DNA of 22,032 nt from an uncultured Eubacterium sp. (GTDB taxonomy: Bacteria > Bacillota > Clostridia > Lachnospirales > Lachnospiraceae): the NCBI GenBank assembly GCA_910586045.1, contig CAJUIH010000001.1, forward strand, positions 1 through 22,032. The letters are read 5' to 3'. The translations under genes and the position numbers were made by a program. The notes beneath the pieces are model-generated. The model was not told where the DNA came from. It saw only the letters and a program-made list of their open reading frames with translations, and did no database searches. Positions 15,582-22,032 of this stretch are shown piece by piece; position 1 is the first letter of the stretch; every line of letters starts with the position of its first letter.

Positions 15582-16314
15582 TACGGCGTATGAAATCCAA
15601 AGTATACAGGATGCTGTTGCGCGGATCCAGCATGTTTCAGACAGCCAGTCTTTTCAAAGCTTACTATGTGCGTTAAGAAAATATTTAAAAAATATAGGTA
15701 TGGACGGGCGGACTTTGATTGAACTGGAAAAAAGGGCATATTATCTGCCGAATGAATATTCACAAAAAGATACCAGCGAAAGGATGGAAGAGGCTAAGAG
15801 CAGGGTTTTAGAGTACATGCTTGGGATCATTGATGATCCTATGGACGAAAAACTGCTGATTCAGGTAATGGAAAATTTTTATATGTTTCTAGAAATTCTT
15901 TTTGAAAAAGAGCCGCATAAAAAAGCAGGTATTCATAAAAACCAGCTTGAATGTTTAAAAATAAAAAATGAATATGATGTTCAGCATTTACTATATGCTT
16001 ATTTGAAACCGTTATATCCCCTGATCAGGAGGGAAGTGAACGAAGACACAGGGTACAGCACAGTCAGGGCAGACCTGATCCTGGATAAAGACCTTGTGAT
16101 AGAGATAAAGTATACCAGAAGCGGAATGGCATTGAAAAAGTTGACGGAAGAAATAGAGGCGGATATGGTACATTATGGTGCAAAAAAGATTTATTTTTTT
16201 ATTTATGACAAAGGAAAAATTATTGGGAATCCACTGAACTTTAAAGCAGTGTATGAAGAAAAAATGAAAGATAAGCGGATCTATATCATAATCCATCAGC
16301 CTAAAATTTTATAA
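15574..16314 (+). CDS. PD-(D/E)XK nuclease, DpnII/MboI-like domain, partner of the ATPase
   Basis: A 246-residue protein. Residues 1-125 are helical and unrecognised. Residues about 130-242 have the layout of a DpnII/MboI-type restriction endonuclease fold: NEYDVQHLLYAYL, then RREV, then Asp167 in RADLIL and Glu177-x-Lys179 in VIEIKYTR as the metal-binding D...ExK set, and lastly YFFIYDKGKIIGNP. All three catalytic positions are intact. The ATG overlaps the ATPase stop by 8 bases, so the two are translationally coupled and probably form one complex or switch. No DNA methyltransferase is nearby, so it is not an ordinary restriction-modification system; the nuclease must be held inactive in another way, plausibly by the ATPase. 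DNA cutting is inferred from the fold, and an RNA substrate is not excluded. Confidence 0.82.
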   Translation: MFDTAYEIQSIQDAVARIQHVSDSQSFQSLLCALRKYLKNIGMDGRTLIELEKRAYYLPNEYSQKDTSERMEEAKSRVLEYMLGIIDDPMDEKLLIQVMENFYMFLEILFEKEPHKKAGIHKNQLECLKIKNEYDVQHLLYAYLKPLYPLIRREVNEDTGYSTVRADLILDKDLVIEIKYTRSGMALKKLTEEIEADMVHYGAKKIYFFIYDKGKIIGNPLNFKAVYEEKMKDKRIYIIIHQPKIL

Positions 16315-16547
16315 TCAGGTCATACATAATTAGAGTATCAAATTTCATAGCGCAAGCCCGGCAAGGGCTGCCGCGAAAAGCGGAATGCATACAGGATGTG
16401 GTTTTTAGTAATGTCTAAGTCTAAATACCAAGATCCTCCAGTATTTTTCTTTGGGCGGTAGCCCTTATTTTTTTGTGCAAAATTCCTAATATTCTACCAG
16501 AAAACCACGGCCAAATTTAGGATAATCTGCTATTTTTTTCTTTAGTA
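16315..16547. other. Intergenic region with two adjacent hairpins and a T-rich segment
   Basis: No gene is supportable. Right after the nuclease, AGCCC (16355-16359) pairs with GGGCT (16365-16369) and CCGC (16371-16374) pairs with GCGG (16380-16383), forming two back-to-back hairpins. AAATAC and GTATTT flank 16430-16446 as a third weak stem. The rest is AT-rich. The region separates the AT-rich cassette from the GC-rich glycosyltransferase block and may mark a junction. Confidence 0.5.
16453..16474 (+). terminator. Possible weak terminator downstream of the nuclease gene
   Basis: GGGC (16453-16456) and GCCC (16461-16464) around GGTA, followed by TTATTTTTTT. The stem is only four pairs, so this is a weak candidate, supported mainly by the T-run. 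Confidence 0.4.
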
Positions 16548-16576
16548 TTGCAAATTGAAAGAAATAGGTATAGAAT
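16548..16576 (+). promoter_or_regulatory. Predicted promoter of the glycosyltransferase cluster
   Basis: TTGCAA (16548-16553) and TAGAAT (16571-16576) are separated by 17 bases. The leader to the chosen GT4 start would be about 128 bases, AT-rich, with several AGTATT/AATACT inverted copies around it. It would drive the coupled genes downstream. Confidence 0.5.
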
Positions 16577-16710
16577 ACTGACAGGCAATATTTAATACAA
16601 AAATATTGACTAATAGTATTTATTCTATTGGGATACATCAGAACTGTCTCAGGAATAAATCCAAAAAATGATGAAATTTTATGAAATCCATAACAGGGGC
16701 CGGAAGAAAC

Positions 16711-18078
16711 ATGAAAACAGCAGATCTTTGGCAGTCGCCCAAAAAAGCCATGCATCCCAAAGTGCTGATGGCCGCATCCGTAGCATCCATGATTGACCAG
16801 TTCAATATGCCGAACATCCGGCTGATGCAGCAATTAGGCTATGAGGTACATGTGGCATGCAATTTCAGGGAAGGGAATACCTGTGATAAAAAACGGGTGC
16901 AAAAACTGCAGACAACATTGAAAAAAATGAAAGTGGCCATGCATCAGTGGGACTGTCCAAGGAGCGTGACCCAGATCGGGCAGTGCCGCAAAGCCTATCG
17001 GCAAATGCTGTGTCTTGTAAAAAACGGGCAGTTTTGCTGGATCCACTGCCATTCTCCGATCGGAGGGGCGCTTGTGCGGTTAGCGGCCCATCAAAAAGGC
17101 GTCCGGGTCATCTATACGGCGCATGGATTTCATTTTTACAAAGGGGCGCCGCTTCAAAACTGGCTGCTGTACTATCCGGTCGAGAAGCTGCTCGCGCATT
17201 GGACGCATGTACTGGTCACTGTGAACCGGGAAGATTTTTGCTTTGCAAAAAAACATTTAAAACCGCAGATTCTGCGCTACATACCCGGGGTTGGCATTGA
17301 TATCGAAAAGTTCCAGGGCAGCCGAAAGGAATTGCAGGACAGCCAAAAGGAATTTCAGGGTAGCCGAAAGGAATTGCAGGACAGCCGAAAGCAGCAGGAA
17401 ACGTCCGAAGCCGCGGGCTGTTCCCGCAAAAATGACAGCGGTAGCTACAGGGAGTTTTGCCGGACGTATAATATCCCGCCCGGGGCAGTCGTATTGCTGT
17501 CGGTCGGGGAATTAAACGCGGGAAAAAACCATCAAATGGTAATCCGCGCGCTGGCGCAAGTGATAAAAAAGGCAGGCCAAATGAACAAGACGCCGGATAT
17601 CTGCTACCTGATCTGCGGACAAGGGGAACAGAAAAAAGATCTGCAGCGACTGGCCGACAGGCTGGGCATCGGCGGGGCCGTCCGCCTGCCGGGGTACCGG
17701 GAAAATTTACAGGATGTATACCGGCATGCAGACCTCTTCGTATTCCCCTCGCTGCGCGAAGGGATGCCGGTCGCGCTGATGGAGGCGATGGCCGCGGGCC
17801 TGCCTTGTATCGTATCGGATATCCGCGGCAGCAGGGAATTAATCGGCCCGCCATGCCATGGACAGCCCTCCTGTATGCAGGGCGGCGTCCGGTTTTCCTT
17901 AGGCCGCGGCGGGCAGGCGCAGTTAACGGCGGCGCTTACAGGGCTGCTGGCCGATGAAGCGCGCAGGCGGGCATATGGGGCCTGCAACCAGAAGAAAATG
18001 CGGATGTACGCACAGGAGCGGGTGCAGAACCGGATGTACCACATATACAGCCAGATGCGGGAGGAAAGCGATGCCTGA
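16711..18078 (+). CDS. GT4-family glycosyltransferase (GT-B fold) with an in-frame repeat insertion
   Basis: A 455-residue retaining glycosyltransferase for a surface polysaccharide. The N-terminal acceptor domain begins KVLMAASVASMIDQF and includes HCHSPIGG and YTAHGFHFYKG. The C-terminal donor domain carries VGELNAGKNH, then FPSLREGMPVALMEAMAAG with the family E-x7-E pair (Glu350 and Glu358). Between them, after VGIDIEKF, lies an extra ~40-residue charged linker made of four 7-residue repeats that close homologues would not be expected to need. The start is ATG 16711 after GGAAG; ATG 16681 has no ribosome binding site, and ATG 16753 would also keep the fold. The donor sugar cannot be told. 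It overlaps the next gene by 8 bases. Confidence 0.9.
   Translation: MKTADLWQSPKKAMHPKVLMAASVASMIDQFNMPNIRLMQQLGYEVHVACNFREGNTCDKKRVQKLQTTLKKMKVAMHQWDCPRSVTQIGQCRKAYRQMLCLVKNGQFCWIHCHSPIGGALVRLAAHQKGVRVIYTAHGFHFYKGAPLQNWLLYYPVEKLLAHWTHVLVTVNREDFCFAKKHLKPQILRYIPGVGIDIEKFQGSRKELQDSQKEFQGSRKELQDSRKQQETSEAAGCSRKNDSGSYREFCRTYNIPPGAVVLLSVGELNAGKNHQMVIRALAQVIKKAGQMNKTPDICYLICGQGEQKKDLQRLADRLGIGGAVRLPGYRENLQDVYRHADLFVFPSLREGMPVALMEAMAAGLPCIVSDIRGSRELIGPPCHGQPSCMQGGVRFSLGRGGQAQLTAALTGLLADEARRRAYGACNQKKMRMYAQERVQNRMYHIYSQMREESDA
17311..17394 (+). repeat. Four in-frame 21-bp repeats inside the GT4 gene
   Basis: Units at 17311-17331, 17332-17352, 17353-17373 and 17374-17394 alternate between two versions encoding FQGSRKE and LQDSQKE/LQDSRKQ, so the array is also two 42-bp units. 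The units are nearly identical in DNA, which shows recent duplication. Because 21 is a multiple of three, changes in copy number would keep the frame. Confidence 0.85.
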
Positions 18079-18898
18079 GATATCCGTCATTATGCCTGTA
18101 TACCGGGTCAAACACCCGTCCATCCTGGACGCGGCAGTCCGTTCCATCCAAAACCAGACCTGCTCCGACTGGGAACTGCTGATCTGCGCGGACGGGGCCG
18201 GGGCGCAGACCGTGCGCCAGATCAAACGGTTTGCGGGGGAGGACGCAAGGATCCGTGTGGTTCAAAGCAGGCGGAACCATGGGGCGGCCGCCGCCAGGAA
18301 CGCCTGTATCCAAAGGGCAGAAGGCACATACCTGGCATTGATGGACGCGGATGATATTGCAAAGCCCGCACGCCTGGAAAAGCAGGCGGCATTTTTAAAC
18401 CGCCATCCGCAGTACGCGCTGGTAGGCTGCTGCGCTAAGCTGTTTGACGCGGACGGCGTATGGGGCGAACGGCGGGTGGAAGAAAGGCCCGAAAAGCAGT
18501 CGTTTTTAAAAACCCTGCCTTTTATCCATCCGTCCATCATGATCCGCAGGTCCGTGGTGCAGTCGCTGCGTGGCTATCTGGATGCGCCCCCGACACGGCG
18601 CATGGAAGACTACGAGCTGCTGATGCGGCTGTACGCAGACGGCTACCGGGGGTATAACCTGCAGGAGTTCCTGTTTTACTACCGCGAGGATGCGGATTCT
18701 TTCCGGAAACGGAAATACCGATACCGGATTGACGAAAGCAGGGTGCGCTGCCACGGGTTTCGCAGGCTTGGAATTTTACACGGAAACTTCCGCTATGTGC
18801 TAAAGCCGCTCGCGGTCGGGCTGGTCCCAAACGGCATGCTGCGCAGGCTGCGGCGCAAAAAATACGGGAAAGGGCATGCCCGGGGAGGGGCAGTATGA
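18071..18898 (+). CDS. GT2-family glycosyltransferase (GT-A fold)
   Basis: A 275-residue inverting glycosyltransferase. It begins ISVIMPVYRV, has NHGAAAARNACI at 69-80, the metal/nucleotide motif DADD at 92-95, and the catalytic-base region MEDYELLMRL (178-187). The C-terminal ~60 residues are rich in Arg and Lys and may sit at the membrane. ATG 18071 follows GGGAGG by about 7 bases and lies inside the GT4 stop region; a longer in-frame reading from 17954 is only the other frame of GT4. It would add a sugar to a lipid-linked repeat unit; which sugar is not visible. Confidence 0.92.
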   Translation: MPEISVIMPVYRVKHPSILDAAVRSIQNQTCSDWELLICADGAGAQTVRQIKRFAGEDARIRVVQSRRNHGAAAARNACIQRAEGTYLALMDADDIAKPARLEKQAAFLNRHPQYALVGCCAKLFDADGVWGERRVEERPEKQSFLKTLPFIHPSIMIRRSVVQSLRGYLDAPPTRRMEDYELLMRLYADGYRGYNLQEFLFYYREDADSFRKRKYRYRIDESRVRCHGFRRLGILHGNFRYVLKPLAVGLVPNGMLRRLRRKKYGKGHARGGAV

Positions 18899-20889
18899 GC
18901 GATATAAAAATATACGTCACCCACACGCCGGACAGTAAAAATGCCCGCGTCCGCCATCCGTTGTTTACGCATGTAATGGCCGGCAGCGATTTCTGCAAAG
19001 GGCCGCTGCCGCCCGGCATGCAGCCGGACAATACCGGGGACCACATTTCCGGCAGGAACAGGGAATATTGTGAACTGACGGCACAGTACTGGGCGTGGAA
19101 AAATGCCCGTGCGGATTATTACGGGTTCTGCCATTACCGGCGCTACTTTTCCTTTGCGTCGGGGCTGCTGCCGCAGGCGGACTGCGGATGTCCGGTTTAC
19201 CCTTATTTAAACCGGGAAACGGAACAAACATTATGCATCAAAGAGGCAGCGGGCAGGATCCAGCCATACGATTTTCTGATTGCCAAAGGCATACCGGTCA
19301 GGTCGCTGTTTGCAAAAGACGTCGTCTCCCATTATAACAACGCGCCGGGGCTGCATGGCAGGGATCTGGAGCTGTTTACAAAGATCTTATGCGAAAAATA
19401 TCCGCATCTGCGCGCGGCGGCGCAGGCTTATTTAAAAGGGGACCTGTTTTATCCATGTAATATGTTCATTATGAAACGGGGGCTTTTTATGGAATATGCC
19501 GGGATGCTGTTTGACACGCTGACCGAATTTGACAGACAGGCGGATCTCAGCCATTACTCCAGGGAGGGGCGCCGCACGCCGGGGCATCTGGGGGAGCGGT
19601 TTGCCGGGATCTATTATACATGGATCCGGCAGCAGAAAACATACCGGACGGGCGAACTGCAGATGGTGCTGTTTTTGCATACACAGGCAGGCTGGGTTCA
19701 AAAGGCTGTACGGGACCAGGCTGGCAATGGCCGGCCGGGACAGTTCAAACAATCCGGACAAACGCAGGGCCGGACAGACAGTGTGCAGCCGGGTCAGGTG
19801 CAAAAGCATCAAAACAGCAGCGACGCGGAAAACAGGCGCTGCGGTTTCCAGCTAAAAGAGTGCCCCGGCAGTGAAATCCCAATTGTACTCTGCGCCGGAC
19901 AGTCTTATGTACCGGTACTGTATACCTGTGTGCAGTCCATAGTCCATACCGCCGGTAAAAACCGCCGTTACCATATATTTATTTTCCATACCGATATCCG
20001 TGCGGACGCCATGGAAACTTTTGCGGACGCATGGCGGCAAAGCAGCGTGCGTGTCACATTTGTCGACGTCGGCCCCTGGATTACAGGATACCGGTTAAAG
20101 GCCAAGGAGCATATTACGTCGGAAACATTTTACCGTTTTCTAATACCAAAGCTGTTAAAACACAACGCGAAAGCGGTATATCTGGACGCGGATGTGATTG
20201 TATGCAGGGATATCGCGGATTTATATGACCTGCCGCTTGGAGAGGGCGATTTGGCGGCGGCAGCCTGCGACCCGGATTTTATCGGCCAGTACAACGGGGG
20301 CAATCCGGATACCAGAGAATACTGCAAAAACGTGCTGCGCTTAAATAACCCCTACCAGTATGCCCAGGCGGGCGTGCTTATTTTGAATCTGGAGGCGATG
20401 CGCGCGCAGATCAGCGTACGCAGGCTGTTTTCTATGGTACAGCGCGGGAATTACCAGTATAGCGACCAGGATATTTTAAATATCGTATGCCAGGGCAGGA
20501 TCAAAAAACTGGACATGGCATGGAATGTACTTGCCGACACGGGCGGGCGCCTGGAGCATGCGATAAAATACGCGCCGGCAAACATGCTGGAAGAATACGA
20601 GCAGGCCAGGAAACAGCCTTACATCATTCATTACGCGGGCAGCAGGAAGCCATGGATGGAACCGGGCGGGGATTTTGCGAAAGAGTTTTGGCGGATTGCG
20701 CGTATGACGCCTTATTATGAACAACTGCTGGGGCAGATGGCAGCGGCGGCGTGCGCGGGACGCGGGACATTTGCGGGGCGTGTGCGGGCAGGCTGCAGCG
20801 GATGGGTGAAAAAGACGGCGAAAAAGGTATTGCCTAAGGGGAGTAGCGTGCGGCGCGCGGTGGTTTGGCTGTATTGGAAAATGAAATAA
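18895..20889 (+). CDS. Two-domain glycosyltransferase: DUF4422 fused to GT8
   Basis: A 664-residue fusion. Residues 1-265 are a DUF4422 domain, with REYCELTAQYWAWKN (56-70) and YYGFCHYRRYF (75-85) as hallmarks; DUF4422 proteins are putative glycosyltransferases of surface glycan clusters. A Gln/Gly/Ser-rich linker (about 272-325) follows. Residues 327-610 are a GT8 galactosyl/glucosyltransferase-like domain with the DxD motif in YLDADV (429-434), QAGVLILNL (491-499), YSDQDILN (522-529) and HYAGSRKPW (579-587). The last ~50 residues are basic. The ATG overlaps the previous stop as ATGA. Two transferases in one chain probably add two sugars in sequence. Confidence 0.92.
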   Translation: MSDIKIYVTHTPDSKNARVRHPLFTHVMAGSDFCKGPLPPGMQPDNTGDHISGRNREYCELTAQYWAWKNARADYYGFCHYRRYFSFASGLLPQADCGCPVYPYLNRETEQTLCIKEAAGRIQPYDFLIAKGIPVRSLFAKDVVSHYNNAPGLHGRDLELFTKILCEKYPHLRAAAQAYLKGDLFYPCNMFIMKRGLFMEYAGMLFDTLTEFDRQADLSHYSREGRRTPGHLGERFAGIYYTWIRQQKTYRTGELQMVLFLHTQAGWVQKAVRDQAGNGRPGQFKQSGQTQGRTDSVQPGQVQKHQNSSDAENRRCGFQLKECPGSEIPIVLCAGQSYVPVLYTCVQSIVHTAGKNRRYHIFIFHTDIRADAMETFADAWRQSSVRVTFVDVGPWITGYRLKAKEHITSETFYRFLIPKLLKHNAKAVYLDADVIVCRDIADLYDLPLGEGDLAAAACDPDFIGQYNGGNPDTREYCKNVLRLNNPYQYAQAGVLILNLEAMRAQISVRRLFSMVQRGNYQYSDQDILNIVCQGRIKKLDMAWNVLADTGGRLEHAIKYAPANMLEEYEQARKQPYIIHYAGSRKPWMEPGGDFAKEFWRIARMTPYYEQLLGQMAAAACAGRGTFAGRVRAGCSGWVKKTAKKVLPKGSSVRRAVVWLYWKMK

Positions 20890-20924
20890 AATCCGAACCG
20901 AAAATCGGCATCAGGTGATGGAAA

Positions 20925-21950
20925 ATGAGGAAAAACATGAAAAAAGTGTTGTCTGTTTCAATAGCGGCATATAACGTGGAAAACACCCTTTCGGAATGTT
21001 TAGAGCCGTTTTTAAAAACAAAGATTTTAGAGCAGTTGGATATTATGATCATAGACGACGGTTCCAGCGACCAAACGGCACAGATTGCAAAAACTTATCA
21101 GAAAAAATATCCGGACACATTCCGCCTGATTCAAAAAGAAAACGGCGGATGGGGTTCTACAGTAAACAGAGGGATTCGTGAAGCAAAGGGGCTGTATTTT
21201 AAACAATTAGACGGCGATGATTATTATGAGCCGCGGGCTTTGGAACAATTTGCGGCTTATTTGCAGACAGAACCGAGCGACCTTGTCATTGCGCCGTATG
21301 TCACTTATAACAGTGAAAACGGCAAGGTGATTACACAGGAAAACTGCAATCCCGGGTACCGGGAAAAAACCACATTTGCAATCAAAGATATAAAAGGATT
21401 TTCCCCGTTTATGCACAGCCTTTCGATCCGGACAGACCTTTTAAGAAAAGGAAAGGTAACGATCACAGAGCATTGCTTTTACACGGATACAGAATTTGTA
21501 CTCAAAGCCTGCAACCAGGCGCAGACGGTTTCTTTTTTTGACCGTCCGGTCTATTTTTACCGGCGGGCGGCGTCTGGACAAAGTATGAGCCTGGATGGTC
21601 TGGAAAAGCACTATATGGAGCAGTACCGGGTCATCGAAGTATCCCTGCATTATATGAAAAAAAATGTAAAGCGTGCGGAAATCAAACATATTTATGACGA
21701 ACTGCTTTTTGGAACCTGTTTTTGGCAGTATTTGATCATGTTTTATATTTCTCCGACAAGAGAACATAAGAAACACCTGGTGTCTTTTGACCGAATGCTG
21801 AAAAAGAAAGCGCCGGATTATTATAAACGGGTTGATTTTAAAGAATTGCTTCTATTAAGAAAAACAAATTTTATGGGCTATTCCGTTTTGGCGCGGTACA
21901 AAAAGAAAAAGGACCATCGGTTTACGAAAGACGGAAGACTGGCGAATTAG
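20925..21950 (+). CDS. GT2-family glycosyltransferase, lower GC than the preceding genes
   Basis: A 341-residue GT-A enzyme with SVSIAAYNVENTL at the start, IIDDGSSDQT (42-51), NGGWGSTVNRGI (73-84) and the metal-binding DGDD (96-99). The C-terminal half includes FYTDTEFVL and FDRPVYFYRR, seen in capsule and teichoic-type transferases. AGGTGAT lies 5 bases before ATG 20925; ATG 20937 with its own GAGG is an alternative and loses only four residues. The gene is visibly AT-richer and is separated by 35 bases from the previous one. Confidence 0.9.
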   Translation: MRKNMKKVLSVSIAAYNVENTLSECLEPFLKTKILEQLDIMIIDDGSSDQTAQIAKTYQKKYPDTFRLIQKENGGWGSTVNRGIREAKGLYFKQLDGDDYYEPRALEQFAAYLQTEPSDLVIAPYVTYNSENGKVITQENCNPGYREKTTFAIKDIKGFSPFMHSLSIRTDLLRKGKVTITEHCFYTDTEFVLKACNQAQTVSFFDRPVYFYRRAASGQSMSLDGLEKHYMEQYRVIEVSLHYMKKNVKRAEIKHIYDELLFGTCFWQYLIMFYISPTREHKKHLVSFDRMLKKKAPDYYKRVDFKELLLLRKTNFMGYSVLARYKKKKDHRFTKDGRLAN

Positions 21951-21961
21951 GAGAGCAATGT

Positions 21962-22032
21962 ATGGAACACCAGCCACTGGTCAGTGTAGTAATTCCGGTA
22001 TATCAAACGCCGGAACATTTTTTGAGAAGCTG
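21962..22032 (+). CDS. GT2-family glycosyltransferase, N-terminal fragment cut by the window end
   Basis: ATG 21962 follows AGGAG by 8 bases, directly after the previous stop. The visible peptide, MEHQPLVSVVIPVYQTPEHF and a few more residues, is the typical first beta strand of a GT2 nucleotide-sugar domain. Only 23 codons are present, so length and specificity are unknown. Confidence 0.75.
   Translation, partial: MEHQPLVSVVIPVYQTPEHFLRS

Noticed and set aside
14391..16314. Classical type II restriction-modification system
   Set aside because: There is a DpnII/MboI-like nuclease but no methyltransferase in the window, and the coupled partner is an ATPase.
16486..16833. Minus-strand frame between the nuclease gene and GT4
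   Set aside because: Its 5' part is antisense to the GT4 N-terminus and the rest is AT-rich low complexity; no recognisable domain.

Overview
The window looks like a chromosomal segment of a gut-type Clostridia, most likely Lachnospiraceae. That is an inference from gene content (a Firmicute-type glucuronide operon, YerC and DUF1836 next to PcrA, a small acidic membrane protein), strong AGGAG-type ribosome binding sites and moderate GC with AT-rich intergenic DNA. There is no rRNA or other direct taxonomic marker. No tRNA, CRISPR array, insertion sequence or phage gene was found.

Layout. Positions 1-895 hold a possible gene tail and then a gene-free stretch ending in a GC-rich composite palindrome: arms of about 100 bp around a structured core, plus three tandem copies of a roughly 33-bp unit. 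Positions 896-7483 are a glucuronide-use locus: a divergent AraC-family regulator, a GH2 beta-glucuronidase, a GPH-type sugar/cation symporter, and a fructuronate reductase with its own promoter and a strong terminator. The symporter would import a glucuronide, the glucuronidase would release glucuronate, and UxuB would act on the fructuronate made from it; uxaC and uxuA are not in the window. Positions 7696-9390 encode a secreted GH25 lysozyme with Fn3-like and two SH3-like modules. Positions 9557-13506 are housekeeping/regulatory: a YerC/TrpR-like repressor, a convergent DUF1836 regulator, the PcrA helicase and a small membrane protein with a very acidic tail.

Positions 13634-14368 encode an AzlC-like permease subunit with no AzlD partner. 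It is followed by an AT-rich two-gene cassette (14391-16314): a STAND/Orc-like ATPase and, overlapping it by 8 nt, a PD-(D/E)XK nuclease resembling the DpnII/MboI-type domain. No methyltransferase accompanies it. This pair is the best candidate for an undescribed system, plausibly anti-phage defence, but that role is inferred only from domains and gene coupling.

From 16711 to the right edge is an exopolysaccharide/cell-surface glycan cluster: a GT4 enzyme carrying a 21-bp in-frame tandem repeat, a GT2 enzyme, a DUF4422-GT8 fusion, a second GT2 enzyme with clearly lower GC, and the start of a further GT2 gene cut by the window edge. The first three are translationally coupled by short overlaps.
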